This document shows positions 1 through 7,068 of a DNA stretch of 11,811 nt, piece after piece (the first letter of the stretch is position 1; each line of letters opens with the position of its first letter). The position numbers and the translations under genes are program-made. The notes below the pieces were generated by a model. It searched no databases. It saw only the letters and a program-made list of their open reading frames with translations, and was not told where the DNA came from. This stretch comes from Theodoxus fluviatilis (lineage: Eukaryota > Mollusca > Gastropoda > Cycloneritida > Neritidae), in the NCBI GenBank assembly GCA_034096865.1, contig JAWQFJ010009555.1, positions 1 through 11,811 on the forward strand, written 5' to 3'.

Positions 1-269
1 TTGCTTGGTCTTCATTGCCATTTGTGTGGGCTGATTGTATGATATAACAAGGGGAAAAGCAAATCTTTGAATTCCAGTCTTGGGGTGTGCACTACACTCA
101 CATGGCTAGAGCACTTGCTTCTTTTCCCTTTGTTTATCTCACGTTCTTCGTCGTAGTTTCTGAAGCTAAGAATACAACACTCAGGGCTTTAGATGCAGCT
201 AGACTTACACTTTTCGTCACAAAACAACGAACAGTTGTCTGGTCTGTGTTTTTCTTCTCTATTCTAAAA
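1..269. other. Unassigned left edge
   Basis: I see no gene, RNA or recognisable repeat here. A short open frame from 87 encodes a hydrophobic start (FPFVYLTFFVVV), but it has only about 60 codons, no neighbouring exon signals I trust and no family resemblance, so I treat it as chance. Confidence 0.4.
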
Positions 270-425
270 TGAGAAGAGCAGTGCAGGACAAGAACCAGGA
301 CATGCACTCGACTGCAAGGACGGAAAGAAGAAGGCAGGCTTCCCGAGCGGGGACTGAACTACGGCCTACTTTGTGTGCACTGCGTTGTTCCTACAAAGCG
401 ATTTCGCTCACTTGATGCCACTGCA
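270..425 (-). repeat. tRNA-derived SINE-like remnant
   Basis: Read on the minus strand, 420-409 gives TGGCATCAAGTG, close to a pol III A box. It is followed by GCGAAATCGCTTTGTAGG, which resembles the D-arm to anticodon-arm part of a tRNA. Then 359-351 gives GTTCAGTCC, close to the B box GGTTCRANYCC, followed by CCGCTCGGGAAGCC. The A-to-B span of about 70 bases is long for a standard tRNA, so an intact gene is ruled out. The remaining 80 or so bases towards 270 would be the tRNA-unrelated body, and their end is a guess. The order of boxes is seen in the sequence; the SINE identity is inferred from that order. Confidence 0.45.
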
Positions 426-429
426 AACG

Positions 430-1300
430 CAGTGTGTACTATGGAAAGATTGCCTTCACAAGGGAACTGTATCAGAAGTGCTGGGAGAGAGAGGAAAATG
501 CACAACACGCAAAGTGGAGTGTTGTGGAGGACGGTTTGAAAAGGTCCTGCCATCGGCTTGACGTCCTCAGAGTCAGGGTGACAGAGACAACAGGGGATAT
601 CCGTGTTTGTTTGGCGTGTTGGGACGTCTAAACCACAGTCATGCTGTGGACATTAGGAGGAACAGAGTGATTCAAATGTGATACATAGGTGAGAGCTAAG
701 CATCACAAATACTAACTACTCGTCTCTAGTCACGTCAGGTCAACTCCTTGAGGCCCCTGTGTTCGGTCCTCTTCGACAAAGTTCCTTCGGCGATGGAAGT
801 GACTCTTGGGAGGACAGGCCAAAGTGACAACGTCTTTTGTTTCTTTTTCAATTTTCCGTCCATGTTGTAGCCAAGACCGTTCCTGTGGAGGCCGAGAGAG
901 AGTGGCACAGGAGAGAGGGACACTGGGACTGACCACTCATGGCTTGGGGAAGACGGAGACCGTCAGAGAAGTGTAGCGCTGCCTCCAGCTCAGAGGAGAT
1001 CGACTGCTGTGAGTTTCCAAATGGACAAATGTCACAAGATATTGAGCACATTTCTGTTACACGTCAATCCCGTCGTACTTTCACCACAGTGTTCAACACC
1101 ACACTCTTAGTGTGCGGCTGTTTTCGTGTGGCTTGCAGTGGTTGGCTCACGTCGCAGTCAGTCACAATTCGTCGTGGAAATCCTGCACAAATGATAGACA
1201 AATGATATGGTCACTCAAACATGTCATGTACATGTATACATGACGACTAAATATATGGGTTAGGGCAAGCTTGCTGTTTTCATCTACCATATCTCCACCA
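430..1300. other. Unassigned region, no gene seen
   Basis: Several open frames of 60-90 codons overlap on both strands, none with a recognisable domain, codon pattern or flanking splice signals that form an exon chain. A donor-like GTGAG occurs at about 689 after ACATAG, but no partner exon is apparent. I see no tRNA, rRNA or simple repeat in this stretch. Confidence 0.4.
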
Positions 1301-1359
1301 TTTCTATCTATGCAGCAGCCTTAAGTGAACCCGCCATTTAGGACCATCGTCTGTGAGGC

Positions 1360-1640
1360 ATCTAGGCCGACTATCTCTGTCCCGTCTCCAACCTCCCTGC
1401 TACACAGGGTGTCCGGTCACTTCTCCATTGAGCTCTTTCCACCGGTCATTTTGCCCCGTGACAACTTCCCTCCAAAATCATCTTGCCTCCGTAAATATCC
1501 CTCTACTTCTCCACCCGGCCCCACCCCCACCCTTCCCTCCCTTCCTCCAACTCCTGTATTGTTCTACCCCAACCCTTTCTAAGTCCCACGTCACTCCTGA
1601 CCTTGCTTTCTTCGACCTTCCTCTGAGTGAGATTCACACA
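1360..1640. repeat. Pyrimidine-rich tract, cryptic CT/CCC
   Basis: The plus strand is strongly enriched in C and T, densest at about 1497-1560, where CCCACCC-, CCCTCCC- and CTCC-type words follow each other. The plus-strand open frames across it are Pro/Ser/Leu-rich purely because of this composition and are not credible proteins. The tract is irregular rather than a clean microsatellite. Its complement could form triplex or G-rich structures. Confidence 0.5.
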
Positions 1641-1859
1641 CTTGGACCGAACCCAGATGGTGTCGTGCCATTGCACGATGAAAGTAAAGACGGTGGCAAG
1701 AGAGGACTGATGAACAGGGGCTAAAAGAGCGGATTGATTATCCAGCAATGTGTGAGAAGTTGAATTTTTTTAGCGTTTGTTGCTGAGGACAAACATAAAC
1801 ATGATTATGTCTAAAGAAAGGTGTTTCAAGATCTTAAATGGCAGCATTCCTCATGCTCA

Positions 1860-1920
1860 GATTGGGTTGGGGGTAGGGGGTGAAGAAGATTGGAGGAAGG
1901 AAGAAAAGAAGGAAGTATGA
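1860..1920 (+). repeat. G-rich then GAAG-rich purine patch
   Basis: The patch opens with three G runs (GGG, GGGGG, GGGGG), one short of a canonical four-run G-quadruplex. It continues into an imperfect GGAAG/GAAG stretch to about 1917. It may be a decayed simple repeat. A retroelement tail is possible but there is no element body to support it. Confidence 0.4.
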
Positions 1921-3100
1921 ATATCCTTCAACCGCTACCTATCTGCATTAAAAGTGGGAGAGGTTTTACCCAAACACTTGGGAAAGACGCGAGTTCTGTG
2001 GACCAACAGCTTGTTCATCAACCAAGTTTTGTACCCACTGGTCTTTCCAGCAGTAAGTATGCAGAGAGTGTGTCTGCACAGCGGCGATCAGGCCTGATAT
2101 GAATTTATCTACACCATTCACAATATGTTGATCTTCGTACTTTGCAGTGCAATGAAAGTACACACTGCTAAGGGACTCGCGAGCATACACAGAGGAAGTC
2201 GCCTTCTTACTGTGTGTTCAGAGAAGTTGTGGTCTGTGGTACTGACCTTGACTGTACATGATTTGAGCTGATTTTGAGTGGCTGTAGCTTGTCACAAACA
2301 CAAAACCACTCTGAGGTCTGTGCTGGAATGGAGAGTGTTTTGACATTTTACCTTTGCACTTCTCATTCATTTGCAAGGAATGTCTGTCCTCAGCGCTACT
2401 TTGTACTTTTTCGTCATCGCAAGACAATAGGTCCGTTGATTGCTTGATAGCAGCAGTGCGGAGACATCCACTCCTGCAGATCAAATGACTCTCTTCGCCT
2501 TTTGTCCAGTATGTCAAGTGCCCAACAAGGGAAGACAAGGTGCGAGACATGTAGCAGTCGAATGTCATTGACGACAAAGCGGTTCAGGGTTTGAAGCTTG
2601 TCACGTAAAAGCTGCACGCTGTTCCGGCCTAGCGCCAGTGTTTGGAGAGAGGAAGTCTAGACATCACAGTGGAACAGTGGAGAGTCTGAGAAGATGTTTT
2701 GACTGCTGCAACTATGACGTCTTTGTCAGTCCAAGAGACAACGTTCAGGAGGCGCCTGTTGTCATTTCTGACTGCATCCACGTTTATGAATATCTGTGTG
2801 TTTTCAAGAAAACAATACCGTGCTATCTGAGCAACAAGCCTCGGATACACCATTTCTTGAAAGAAAACCATTGTTTGCTGAAGTAAAAAAAAAACAGCAA
2901 ACGTGGACGTGAACTACTTAACAAAGAGGAGACAAAAGACAGGGGAAAGTGGAAAGAAATACTAGAACACCTCTTTGGTTCAAATAGCAGTTATTTAAAA
3001 AAACCGTTTTCACTAGCAACCCGCAACCTACCAAAAAACATAAGAAAATCATCGAATGGAAGAGAGTTAAGTCCAGTCCACAAATGAGAGTGACGCTCTA
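1921..3100. other. Unassigned region with overlapping open frames
   Basis: The longest frames are on the minus strand (2577-2218, 2617-2414 and 2871-2629) and partly overlap in different registers, while a plus-strand frame is also open at 2638-2886. None shows a domain I recognise. A donor-like GTAAGTAT sits at 2053 and an acceptor-like TTTGCAG near 2146, but they do not bound a convincing exon. An A-rich run lies near 2884-2895. A decayed coding sequence on the minus strand cannot be excluded. Confidence 0.35.
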
Positions 3101-3130
3101 CGTCCTGCTACCATTCCTCCTACCTGTACT

Positions 3131-3131
<1 letters not shown>

Positions 3132-3187
<56 letters not shown>

Positions 3188-3301
3188 TCGTCTATCCTTG
3201 CATTCTTCTCTCTCTCTCTCTCTCCCTTCGTCGATCCTTGCATTCCCTCTCTCTCTCTCTCTCCCTCTCTCTCTCTCTCCCTTCGTCTATCCTTGCATTC
3301 C

Positions 3302-3358
<57 letters not shown>

Positions 3359-3375
3359 CACCCATCCCTACATTC
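3132..3375 (+). repeat. Higher-order CT microsatellite with 22-bp spacers
   Basis: Perfect and near-perfect (CT)n tracts alternate with a 22-bp spacer that contains CTTCGTCTATCCTTGCATTC. Copies lie at 3184-3205, 3224-3245 (one change), 3279-3300 and a diverged fourth at 3354-3375. The fourth has the same length and differs at six positions, all transitions. Spacer starts are 40, 55 and 75 bases apart, so the units grew by CT-tract length. The Ser/Leu-repeat open frames across it are artefacts. Layered expansion of a spacer-plus-CT unit is the simplest explanation. Confidence 0.95.
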
Positions 3376-3779
3376 TTTCTATGCACGAGTGACGAATCTC
3401 GCCTTTGCTGTTTCCAAAAGTGTCACTGTCTCATAAGCAGCTGAAGAGGTCGCTACGCAGGACTGTCTTATTCCAGCAATACACACAGACATGGAGTATA
3501 CTGACATTCATCCTGTACAAAGTCGATGCAAGGCACGCATTTACAACATTTAAAGAGAGCAACTGACTCAGAGACTAGATATTTTGACCAGTAAGTTACA
3601 TTATCTTTCCAACTGAAACTCACGCATATTCTGTGTTTTGCAGTGTTCACAGATGGAGTGGCTCTCTGTAAGGAGGGACTTCTGTTGCTTGTTTCTCTGT
3701 TTGTATGTTTGTTGTTGCTTATTTGTTTTGAGTTTGTTTGCTTGCATCTCACAGCAAACACGTGCTTACCAGATCATCC
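3376..3779. other. Unassigned, with TTTG-rich stretch
   Basis: No gene was recognised. The stretch 3690-3750 is rich in GTTTG/TGTTTG words and looks like a decayed simple repeat or a retroelement tail. Acceptor-like TCTGTGTTTTGCAG ends near 3643 and GTAAGT lies near 3591, but no coherent exon follows from them. Confidence 0.35.
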
Positions 3780-4020
3780 TGTCCCGAGGCCATGGTGAGC
3801 AGACAAGTGAAACAAAACTCAGCAGCGTCGTGCCGTCTTCAGTCTACAGTCAAAATTGGACGCGCCACCGTCTCCATGGAAACGCAGGCGTCTGCGCACT
3901 TGCTCACTTCCGCCTGCCGTGGGCCTGGATCTGGGACAGAGAGCGCATGCCTGTTGTTGCCTTGCAGGGGGCGTTCTCGTGCCAACTGGTGGGAGACGAG
4001 ACAAGGCGTGCCACGTGATT
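3780..4020. promoter_or_regulatory. GC-richer patch with RFX X-box
   Basis: This patch has noticeably more CpG than its surroundings. At 3870-3883 it holds GTCTCCATGGAAAC, a full match to the RFX X-box consensus GTHNYY-AT-RRNAAC. GCGCATGC at 3943-3950 and TGCGCA near 3891 resemble NRF1 half sites, and CACGTG occurs at 4012-4017. There is no TATA box. This combination is typical of TATA-less promoters or enhancers of broadly expressed or ciliary genes. No transcript start or adjacent coding exon can be shown, so the promoter role is inferred. AATAAA at 4051-4056 lies just beyond. Confidence 0.35.
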
Positions 4021-4441
4021 AACGAAAAATATTACAATTCAGAGACAATTAATAAACCTTAATGATGACGTGCACAAGAGCTTCAAGAGTACGTCAGGTA
4101 CAGCGTGTCGCCTCTTCACTTTTCAGGGTTGCCTTGCCCAACACCCATTCTCCACACTTTTGAGAAGTACGTTACGCTTGAGTAGAGCTTAAGTATGAAG
4201 CATGGTGCTTTTATTTTTAAAATCACATTATGATCATACCATCAGGTACGAAATGAAAGCTTAGCAATGGACGATCAGAAAGTTGAAAGAGAAGATATCT
4301 GCTTGACTTCAGTCCTCCCCCGCCTACTCCCACTGCCAGTCTCCCGGAGACGCAGGCGTGGCTTGGTTCCCACACTCCCACTAATGTTTGTCTCGCCTGA
4401 CTGCAGCCACTGCAGGATGCTCTACTTCCATTTCGCTTGCC

Positions 4442-4457
4442 TGACCCCTGTGGGTCA
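4442..4457. promoter_or_regulatory. Everted GGGTCA repeat (ER4-like)
   Basis: TGACCC and GGGTCA are separated by four bases, forming a perfect 6-bp inverted repeat. In nuclear receptor terms this is an everted repeat of the half site RGGTCA with spacer 4. A 16-bp match is within what chance can give, and no promoter context supports it here. Confidence 0.2.
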
Positions 4458-4490
4458 CGGGTTCTGTGCCAACAATGCTGCATCTGCACC

Positions 4491-4520
4491 GGGGGTGGGG
4501 AGGGGGTTGGGGGGTGGGGG
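4491..4520 (+). repeat. G-quadruplex-forming tract
   Basis: Five consecutive G runs of 5, 4, 5, 6 and 5 are separated by one- or two-base loops (T, A, TT, T). This is a textbook intramolecular G-quadruplex motif with short loops. It lies 300 bases downstream of the TATA box of module A, on the strand opposite to that module's presumed transcript. Confidence 0.85.
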
Positions 4521-4833
4521 TGAAGGGATTTGCAGTGGAACAGCTGCGGAGACACAACGCTGTCCTTGAGCACGATGCACGAATCTGTCTGGGGCAAGTT
4601 CTTATAAATGAGATCTAAGATTCGGTTGTGCTTCGCCTGGTACATCTTCTGGTATTTCGTGCATCCATTCAACATGAGAGACGCTGTGTCGCTTGGATGC
4701 TTTCACAGTGGGCAGGACCTAGAGTACAGCTGGGGGTAGTAGGTCGCAAGAAGATTGTCAACCTGTAGAGGACTCCATCGCACTTGCTTATCTTCTTCTT
4801 AAGCTCTCACCTTATCTCTGTCGCTTTATCACG

Positions 4834-4843
4834 CCTTTATATA
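4834..4843 (-). promoter_or_regulatory. TATA box of module A
   Basis: The minus strand reads TATATAAAGG. It aligns with TATATAAGG of module B and lies 32 bases after the start of the heat-shock-like element, against 31 in B. A start site about 30 bases on would fall within the GATAAGG leader block. Confidence 0.6.
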
Positions 4844-4862
4844 TCTTTTTACATGGTGTTTA

Positions 4863-4875
4863 TAATCTTCGAGAA
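4863..4875 (-). promoter_or_regulatory. Heat-shock-element-like motif A
   Basis: The minus strand reads TTC-tc-GAA-ga-TTA, against the HSF consensus TTCnnGAAnnTTC, with one mismatch in the third unit. It is the positional counterpart of the motif at 9710-9722 in module B. Confidence 0.5.
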
Positions 4876-5030
4876 CCGCAACCGATCTAATCGGCTGTCC
4901 CGAAGCTCCACGAATGACGTCACGTGACACAGCCAAGACAAATTTAGCCTGACTCCGTCACGTAACTAAGCAAAAGCATAAGCAAATAGGCTGGTGTAAA
5001 CAGTTCGATAGGACTACGATATGCTCGTGC

Positions 5031-5298
5031 ATTCCAGATGTAATTAACCCTGAAGAATTTAAGAACAAAAGCTTTTGGACGCAACAAGGAAAACCAACAG
5101 TTCAAATGATTCCACTCCACAAAAGTGTACGCAAGCTCTGGAAAAATGTGCAGGAACCATTAGTTTAGAATTGAAAGTTAATAACATTTAACAAATAAAA
5201 AAATGAGATTTTTGACTTGACCTAGAGTGTAGTAAGCACAAAGCTTAACTCAAAACGTTCTGAAACAAAACAGAAGAGTAAAGACAGTATCAAAATAA
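5031..5298. other. AT-rich unassigned stretch
   Basis: AT-rich DNA between module A and the LINE remnant. It may contain further decayed retroelement sequence upstream of 5299, but I could not read a convincing motif in any frame. Confidence 0.35.
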
Positions 5299-5930
5299 GA
5301 CAAATACATATCCCTGCAGCATTTACACAAAAGCCTTATTCAAGGAAAGATAAGAAAAGGTTGGTTGAAATGTGAAATACTTTCTAAAAGCCGTAATAAT
5401 TCTCACCTCTTCTGGACTCTTTATCAAGAAGTCCACTGGACAGTCCCCTCATCAGCTTAATATTGATGCAGAAATATGAAGAAGACATTCCGAAATTATT
5501 TTCCAAAATGATAGTACGCCCCAACAGAATATTTCTGATGACAAAGATTCAGTATATCATGACATTTTAGACACCGAGATGAACTCTGATGAGAAAAGTT
5601 AAGCCCTCTCCAAGGAATCACAGAAACCACGGCTCCAGGTCTTGACGGCATACCTGGAGGCTCTTTCAAAGCAGAAAGGTGTGTGTGCGTGCGTGTGTGC
5701 GTGCATGCGTGCGTGCGTGCGTGCGTGCGTGCGTGTGAGTGTTATTATTCCTTACTTTACCAATGGTTCGCCTAATACAGTTCCCAATATTTCCTACAAT
5801 CTTGGTCACTTTCTATCATAACCCCGATAATTTAAAGGGAAGACATCATTAACACTGTGACGATACGTCCTTTCCGCATTATTAAGAATTGTTCACAAGT
5901 GGAATCAGGGTGACGAATTTACTTGTGTGT
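5299..5930 (+). pseudogene. Decayed LINE reverse transcriptase remnant
   Basis: Short matches to non-LTR retrotransposon polymerase occur in the expected order but in changing frames. Frame 1 (5299-5457) has RNNSHLFWTL at 5392-5421. Frame 2 (about 5423-5599) has KSTGQSPHQLNIDAEI and, after an in-frame TGA at 5477, further open codons to a TAA at 5600. Frame 1 at 5632-5676 has APGLDGIPGGSFKAE, the classic APGxDGIP signature. After a TG/CG tract, WSLSIITPI lies at 5803-5829, an NPDN-type segment follows at once in another frame, and LFTSGIRVTNLL is at 5889-5924. The PIHKKGD-like link seems deleted and the catalytic FADD box is missing. In the intact family this enzyme copies element RNA at a genomic nick. 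This copy is dead, and its clade is not determined. Confidence 0.75.
5679..5737 (+). repeat. TG/CG alternating tract, Z-DNA type
   Basis: These 59 bases alternate purine and pyrimidine without a break, mostly (GTGC)n with GTGT and one GCATGC. Long alternating tracts with many CpG steps are the best known Z-DNA formers. The tract sits inside the reverse transcriptase remnant, immediately after the KAE codons of its APGLDGIP region and just before the codons for VIIPYFTN. Confidence 0.9.
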
Positions 5931-6200
5931 ACATTGAAATGATCCTTTCTCCCTGTTTTCCGTGTGAGTTGTCAGATGATGAGCTATTGTACCACTACTG
6001 TTATGAGCTGCATGTTTATGCATGTGTTAAATACTGGACACTAAAGAATGTAGAAGCCAGCCAGGCCGCAAATAAAATGTAGTTATTAGAAAAACCAGCC
6101 ATGCCTCGAAAGTAGTTTGCTGTGGTGAAGCCTATTGATATTAAGGCGCCGAGCTTCCAGTATGAGTAACTTTGACAGTCATTAAGACAACGTAAAGGCG
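5931..6200. other. Unassigned stretch with AATAAA
   Basis: No motif of the LINE remnant could be followed past about 5930. AATAAA occurs near 6071, but there is no gene body to pair it with. Confidence 0.35.
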
Positions 6201-6204
6201 TTCA

Positions 6205-6295
6205 ATGTGATTGGCCAACTTCTAAAGGTAGGGTGGGAAAATGTGCTGGCCAAGCACGCGCCAAATCCCAATTACCCCATTGGTTTAGGGCGGAG
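6205..6295. promoter_or_regulatory. E2F, CCAAT and GC-box cluster
   Basis: Within 90 bases there are two inverted CCAAT boxes (ATTGG at 6210-6214 and 6279-6283), CGCGCCAAA at 6257-6265 (complement TTTGGCGCG, a full E2F consensus) and GGGCGG at 6288-6293. No TATA box is seen. The cluster precedes an open frame at 6315-6530 by about 20 bases. Such a set is typical of proliferation-linked promoters, but each word is short and no transcript is proven. It could also belong to the 5' part of a retroelement. Confidence 0.3.
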
Positions 6296-6314
6296 TGAAT
6301 TCGTGAGACTTTGA

Positions 6315-6530
6315 ATGGAGGCCATGCGGGAGACGATAAGAAGGCTGCTGTCTGCCCACTCGGGGCTGGCACGCTCTGCTCTCCTGCTCCTGGTGTGGAG
6401 AGGAATCATCTGTGACAAGGCCATACCAATATGGGAGGAAGGACGGATCACACCTGCCCTCTATCTCTCATTGCGGGAAGCCTGGAGTGGCAAGAGGATC
6501 ATTGGTATCTCATCTTGGGTAGTGTCTTGA
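6315..6530 (+). CDS. Short open frame, unrecognised
   Basis: 71 codons open with MEAMRETIRRLLSAHSGLAR and include a Leu-rich segment (ARSALLLLVW) at about residues 20-29. I do not recognise a family. Its start lies about 20 bases after an E2F/CCAAT/GC-box cluster, and its end runs into the 5' side of the LINE 3' fragment. It could be the start of a spliced gene, a decayed piece of the retroelement or chance. The lack of any homologous motif keeps confidence low. Confidence 0.15.
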   Translation: MEAMRETIRRLLSAHSGLARSALLLLVWRGIICDKAIPIWEEGRITPALYLSLREAWSGKRIIGISSWVVS

Positions 6531-6580
6531 TTGGGAAAGCTCAGGAGGTGTATTCAAGGTGGCTATGCCCAAACTGCACA

Positions 6581-6730
6581 AACTACAGGGCAGAAGCAGA
6601 GGCACTCATACAGGCGGCCTCCATGGTACAGGATTCTCCAGACCCATGCTACCAAGTAGTCTTCCGCTCACACGCCCTATCAGTCCTCCAGGCCCTAGAG
6701 AAAGGAAAACTCTCCCAAGCAATGCATTGA
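6581..6730 (+). pseudogene. LINE RNase H domain fragment, inactive
   Basis: The frame reads NYRAEAEALIQAASMVQDSP and then VVFRSHALSVLQALEKGKL. This matches the middle of the RNase H domain of Jockey-like non-LTR elements, which removes element RNA from RNA:DNA hybrids. The RAEAEAL helix with the catalytic Glu is present. The next catalytic position, normally Asp in a (T/S)DALS motif, is His here (SHALS), a single-base change. The first Asp region cannot be read upstream, and the last catalytic Asp region is deleted at about 6721-6730, where the frame stops. The fragment is therefore non-functional. Confidence 0.8.
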
Positions 6731-7044
6731 TGAGGCCGAGGACAAACAGAGACGACTACCACTTGATGTCCAGAGAGCAGCAGGTCGTCCTTATCAGGCT
6801 GCGCACCGGCCACAACAGGCTCAATGCTCACATGAACCGACAGTACAGGCTGGCACCATCACCAACATGCGCATGTGGTCTGGAAGACCAAACAGCAGAA
6901 CACATACTCCAGAGTTGTCCCTTACTTGAAGAAGAAAGGAGGGAAGTGTGGCCGTTACCAACTCCCCTGCAGACCTTACTATATGGCAGCCGCGACGACA
7001 TGGAGATGACGACATTCATTACCCATACCGGATTGACAGTATAG
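6721..7044 (+). pseudogene. LINE C-terminal region with CCHC knuckle
   Basis: Shifted by one frame from the RNase H piece, this begins NALMRPRTNRDDYHLMSREQ and continues through IRLRTGHNRLNAHM. It reaches a CxCG…QTxxHxxxxCP cluster (CACGLEDQTAEHILQSCP) at about 6868-6921 and closes with a TAG at 7042-7044 after THTGLTV. This is the usual 3' end of the same Jockey-like element, where the cluster forms a zinc-knuckle-like region of uncertain role. About 60 or more codons of RNase H that normally separate the two pieces are missing, so an internal deletion at 6721-6730 explains both the frame change and the loss. Confidence 0.8.
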
Positions 7045-7067
7045 CCACTGCGAACGAGAAGAAGAAG
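7045..7067 (+). repeat. LINE 3' tail ending GAAGAAGAAG
   Basis: The bases after the stop codon, with GAACGAGAAGAAGAAG at the end, look like the short 3' UTR and (GAA)n tail of the element. The tail ends within one or two bases of the next retroelement fragment, so it marks an insertion or recombination junction. Confidence 0.6.
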
Positions 7068-7068
7068 C

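Larger units (their letters stand above)
4223..4675 (-). other. Minus-strand open frame, retroelement-like start
   Basis: The frame opens at ATG 4675, about 90 bases downstream of promoter module A and on the same strand. Only the first 45 or so residues look protein-like (…KYQKMYQAKHNRILDLIYKN…). They fit the Y-x-x-(R/K)-H-(N/D)…I-x-x-x-L pattern often seen C-terminal to the reverse transcriptase of some non-LTR elements. From about 4530 downwards the frame runs through the C-rich strand of the G-quadruplex tract and becomes His/Pro-rich, which is not credible coding sequence. It may be a retroelement scrap, or a short exon of the unit driven by module A. No function is assigned. Confidence 0.3.
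4765..5030 (-). promoter_or_regulatory. Promoter module A, heat-shock type, plus leader
   Basis: Read on the minus strand this contains, in order: GCACGAG (5030-5024), GTCACGTGAC (4928-4919), a 43-bp gap, TTCtcGAAgaTTA (4875-4863), TATATAAAGG (4843-4834), CGACAGAGATAAGGT (4823-4809) and a leader with GATAAGCAAGTGCGAT (4792-4777) and CTCCTCTAC-like sequence ending at 4765. All of these recur in the same order and orientation sense in module B at 9554-9836. The first is an E-box of the MITF/TFEB or USF type. The second is two perfect heat-shock-element units plus a third with one mismatch. A full CRE (TGACGTCA, 4915-4922) overlaps the E-box and is absent from B. Expected transcription start is about 4812, running left. 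The transcribed product is unknown. Confidence 0.65.

Noticed and set aside
340..425. Functional tRNA gene on the minus strand
   Set aside because: The A and B boxes are both imperfect and too far apart, and acceptor and anticodon stems cannot be paired convincingly.
1325..1748. Overlapping Pro/Ser-rich frames on both strands, up to 123 codons
   Set aside because: Composition follows the pyrimidine-rich tract, with no domain or splice context.
1860..1885. G-quadruplex at the G-rich patch
   Set aside because: Only three G runs of three or more are present, so the standard four-run motif is not met.
2218..2886. Chain of minus-strand frames and an opposing plus-strand frame
   Set aside because: Registers overlap, no domain is recognisable and splice signals do not form consistent exons; kept only as an unassigned region.
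3084..3444. Open frames on both strands across the CT array
   Set aside because: Ser-Leu and Arg-Glu dipeptide repeats come directly from (CT)n and (GA)n.
3600..3670. Mini-exon between TTTGCAG at 3643 and GTAAGG at 3669
   Set aside because: It would be about 25 bases with no neighbouring exons; each signal is common by chance.
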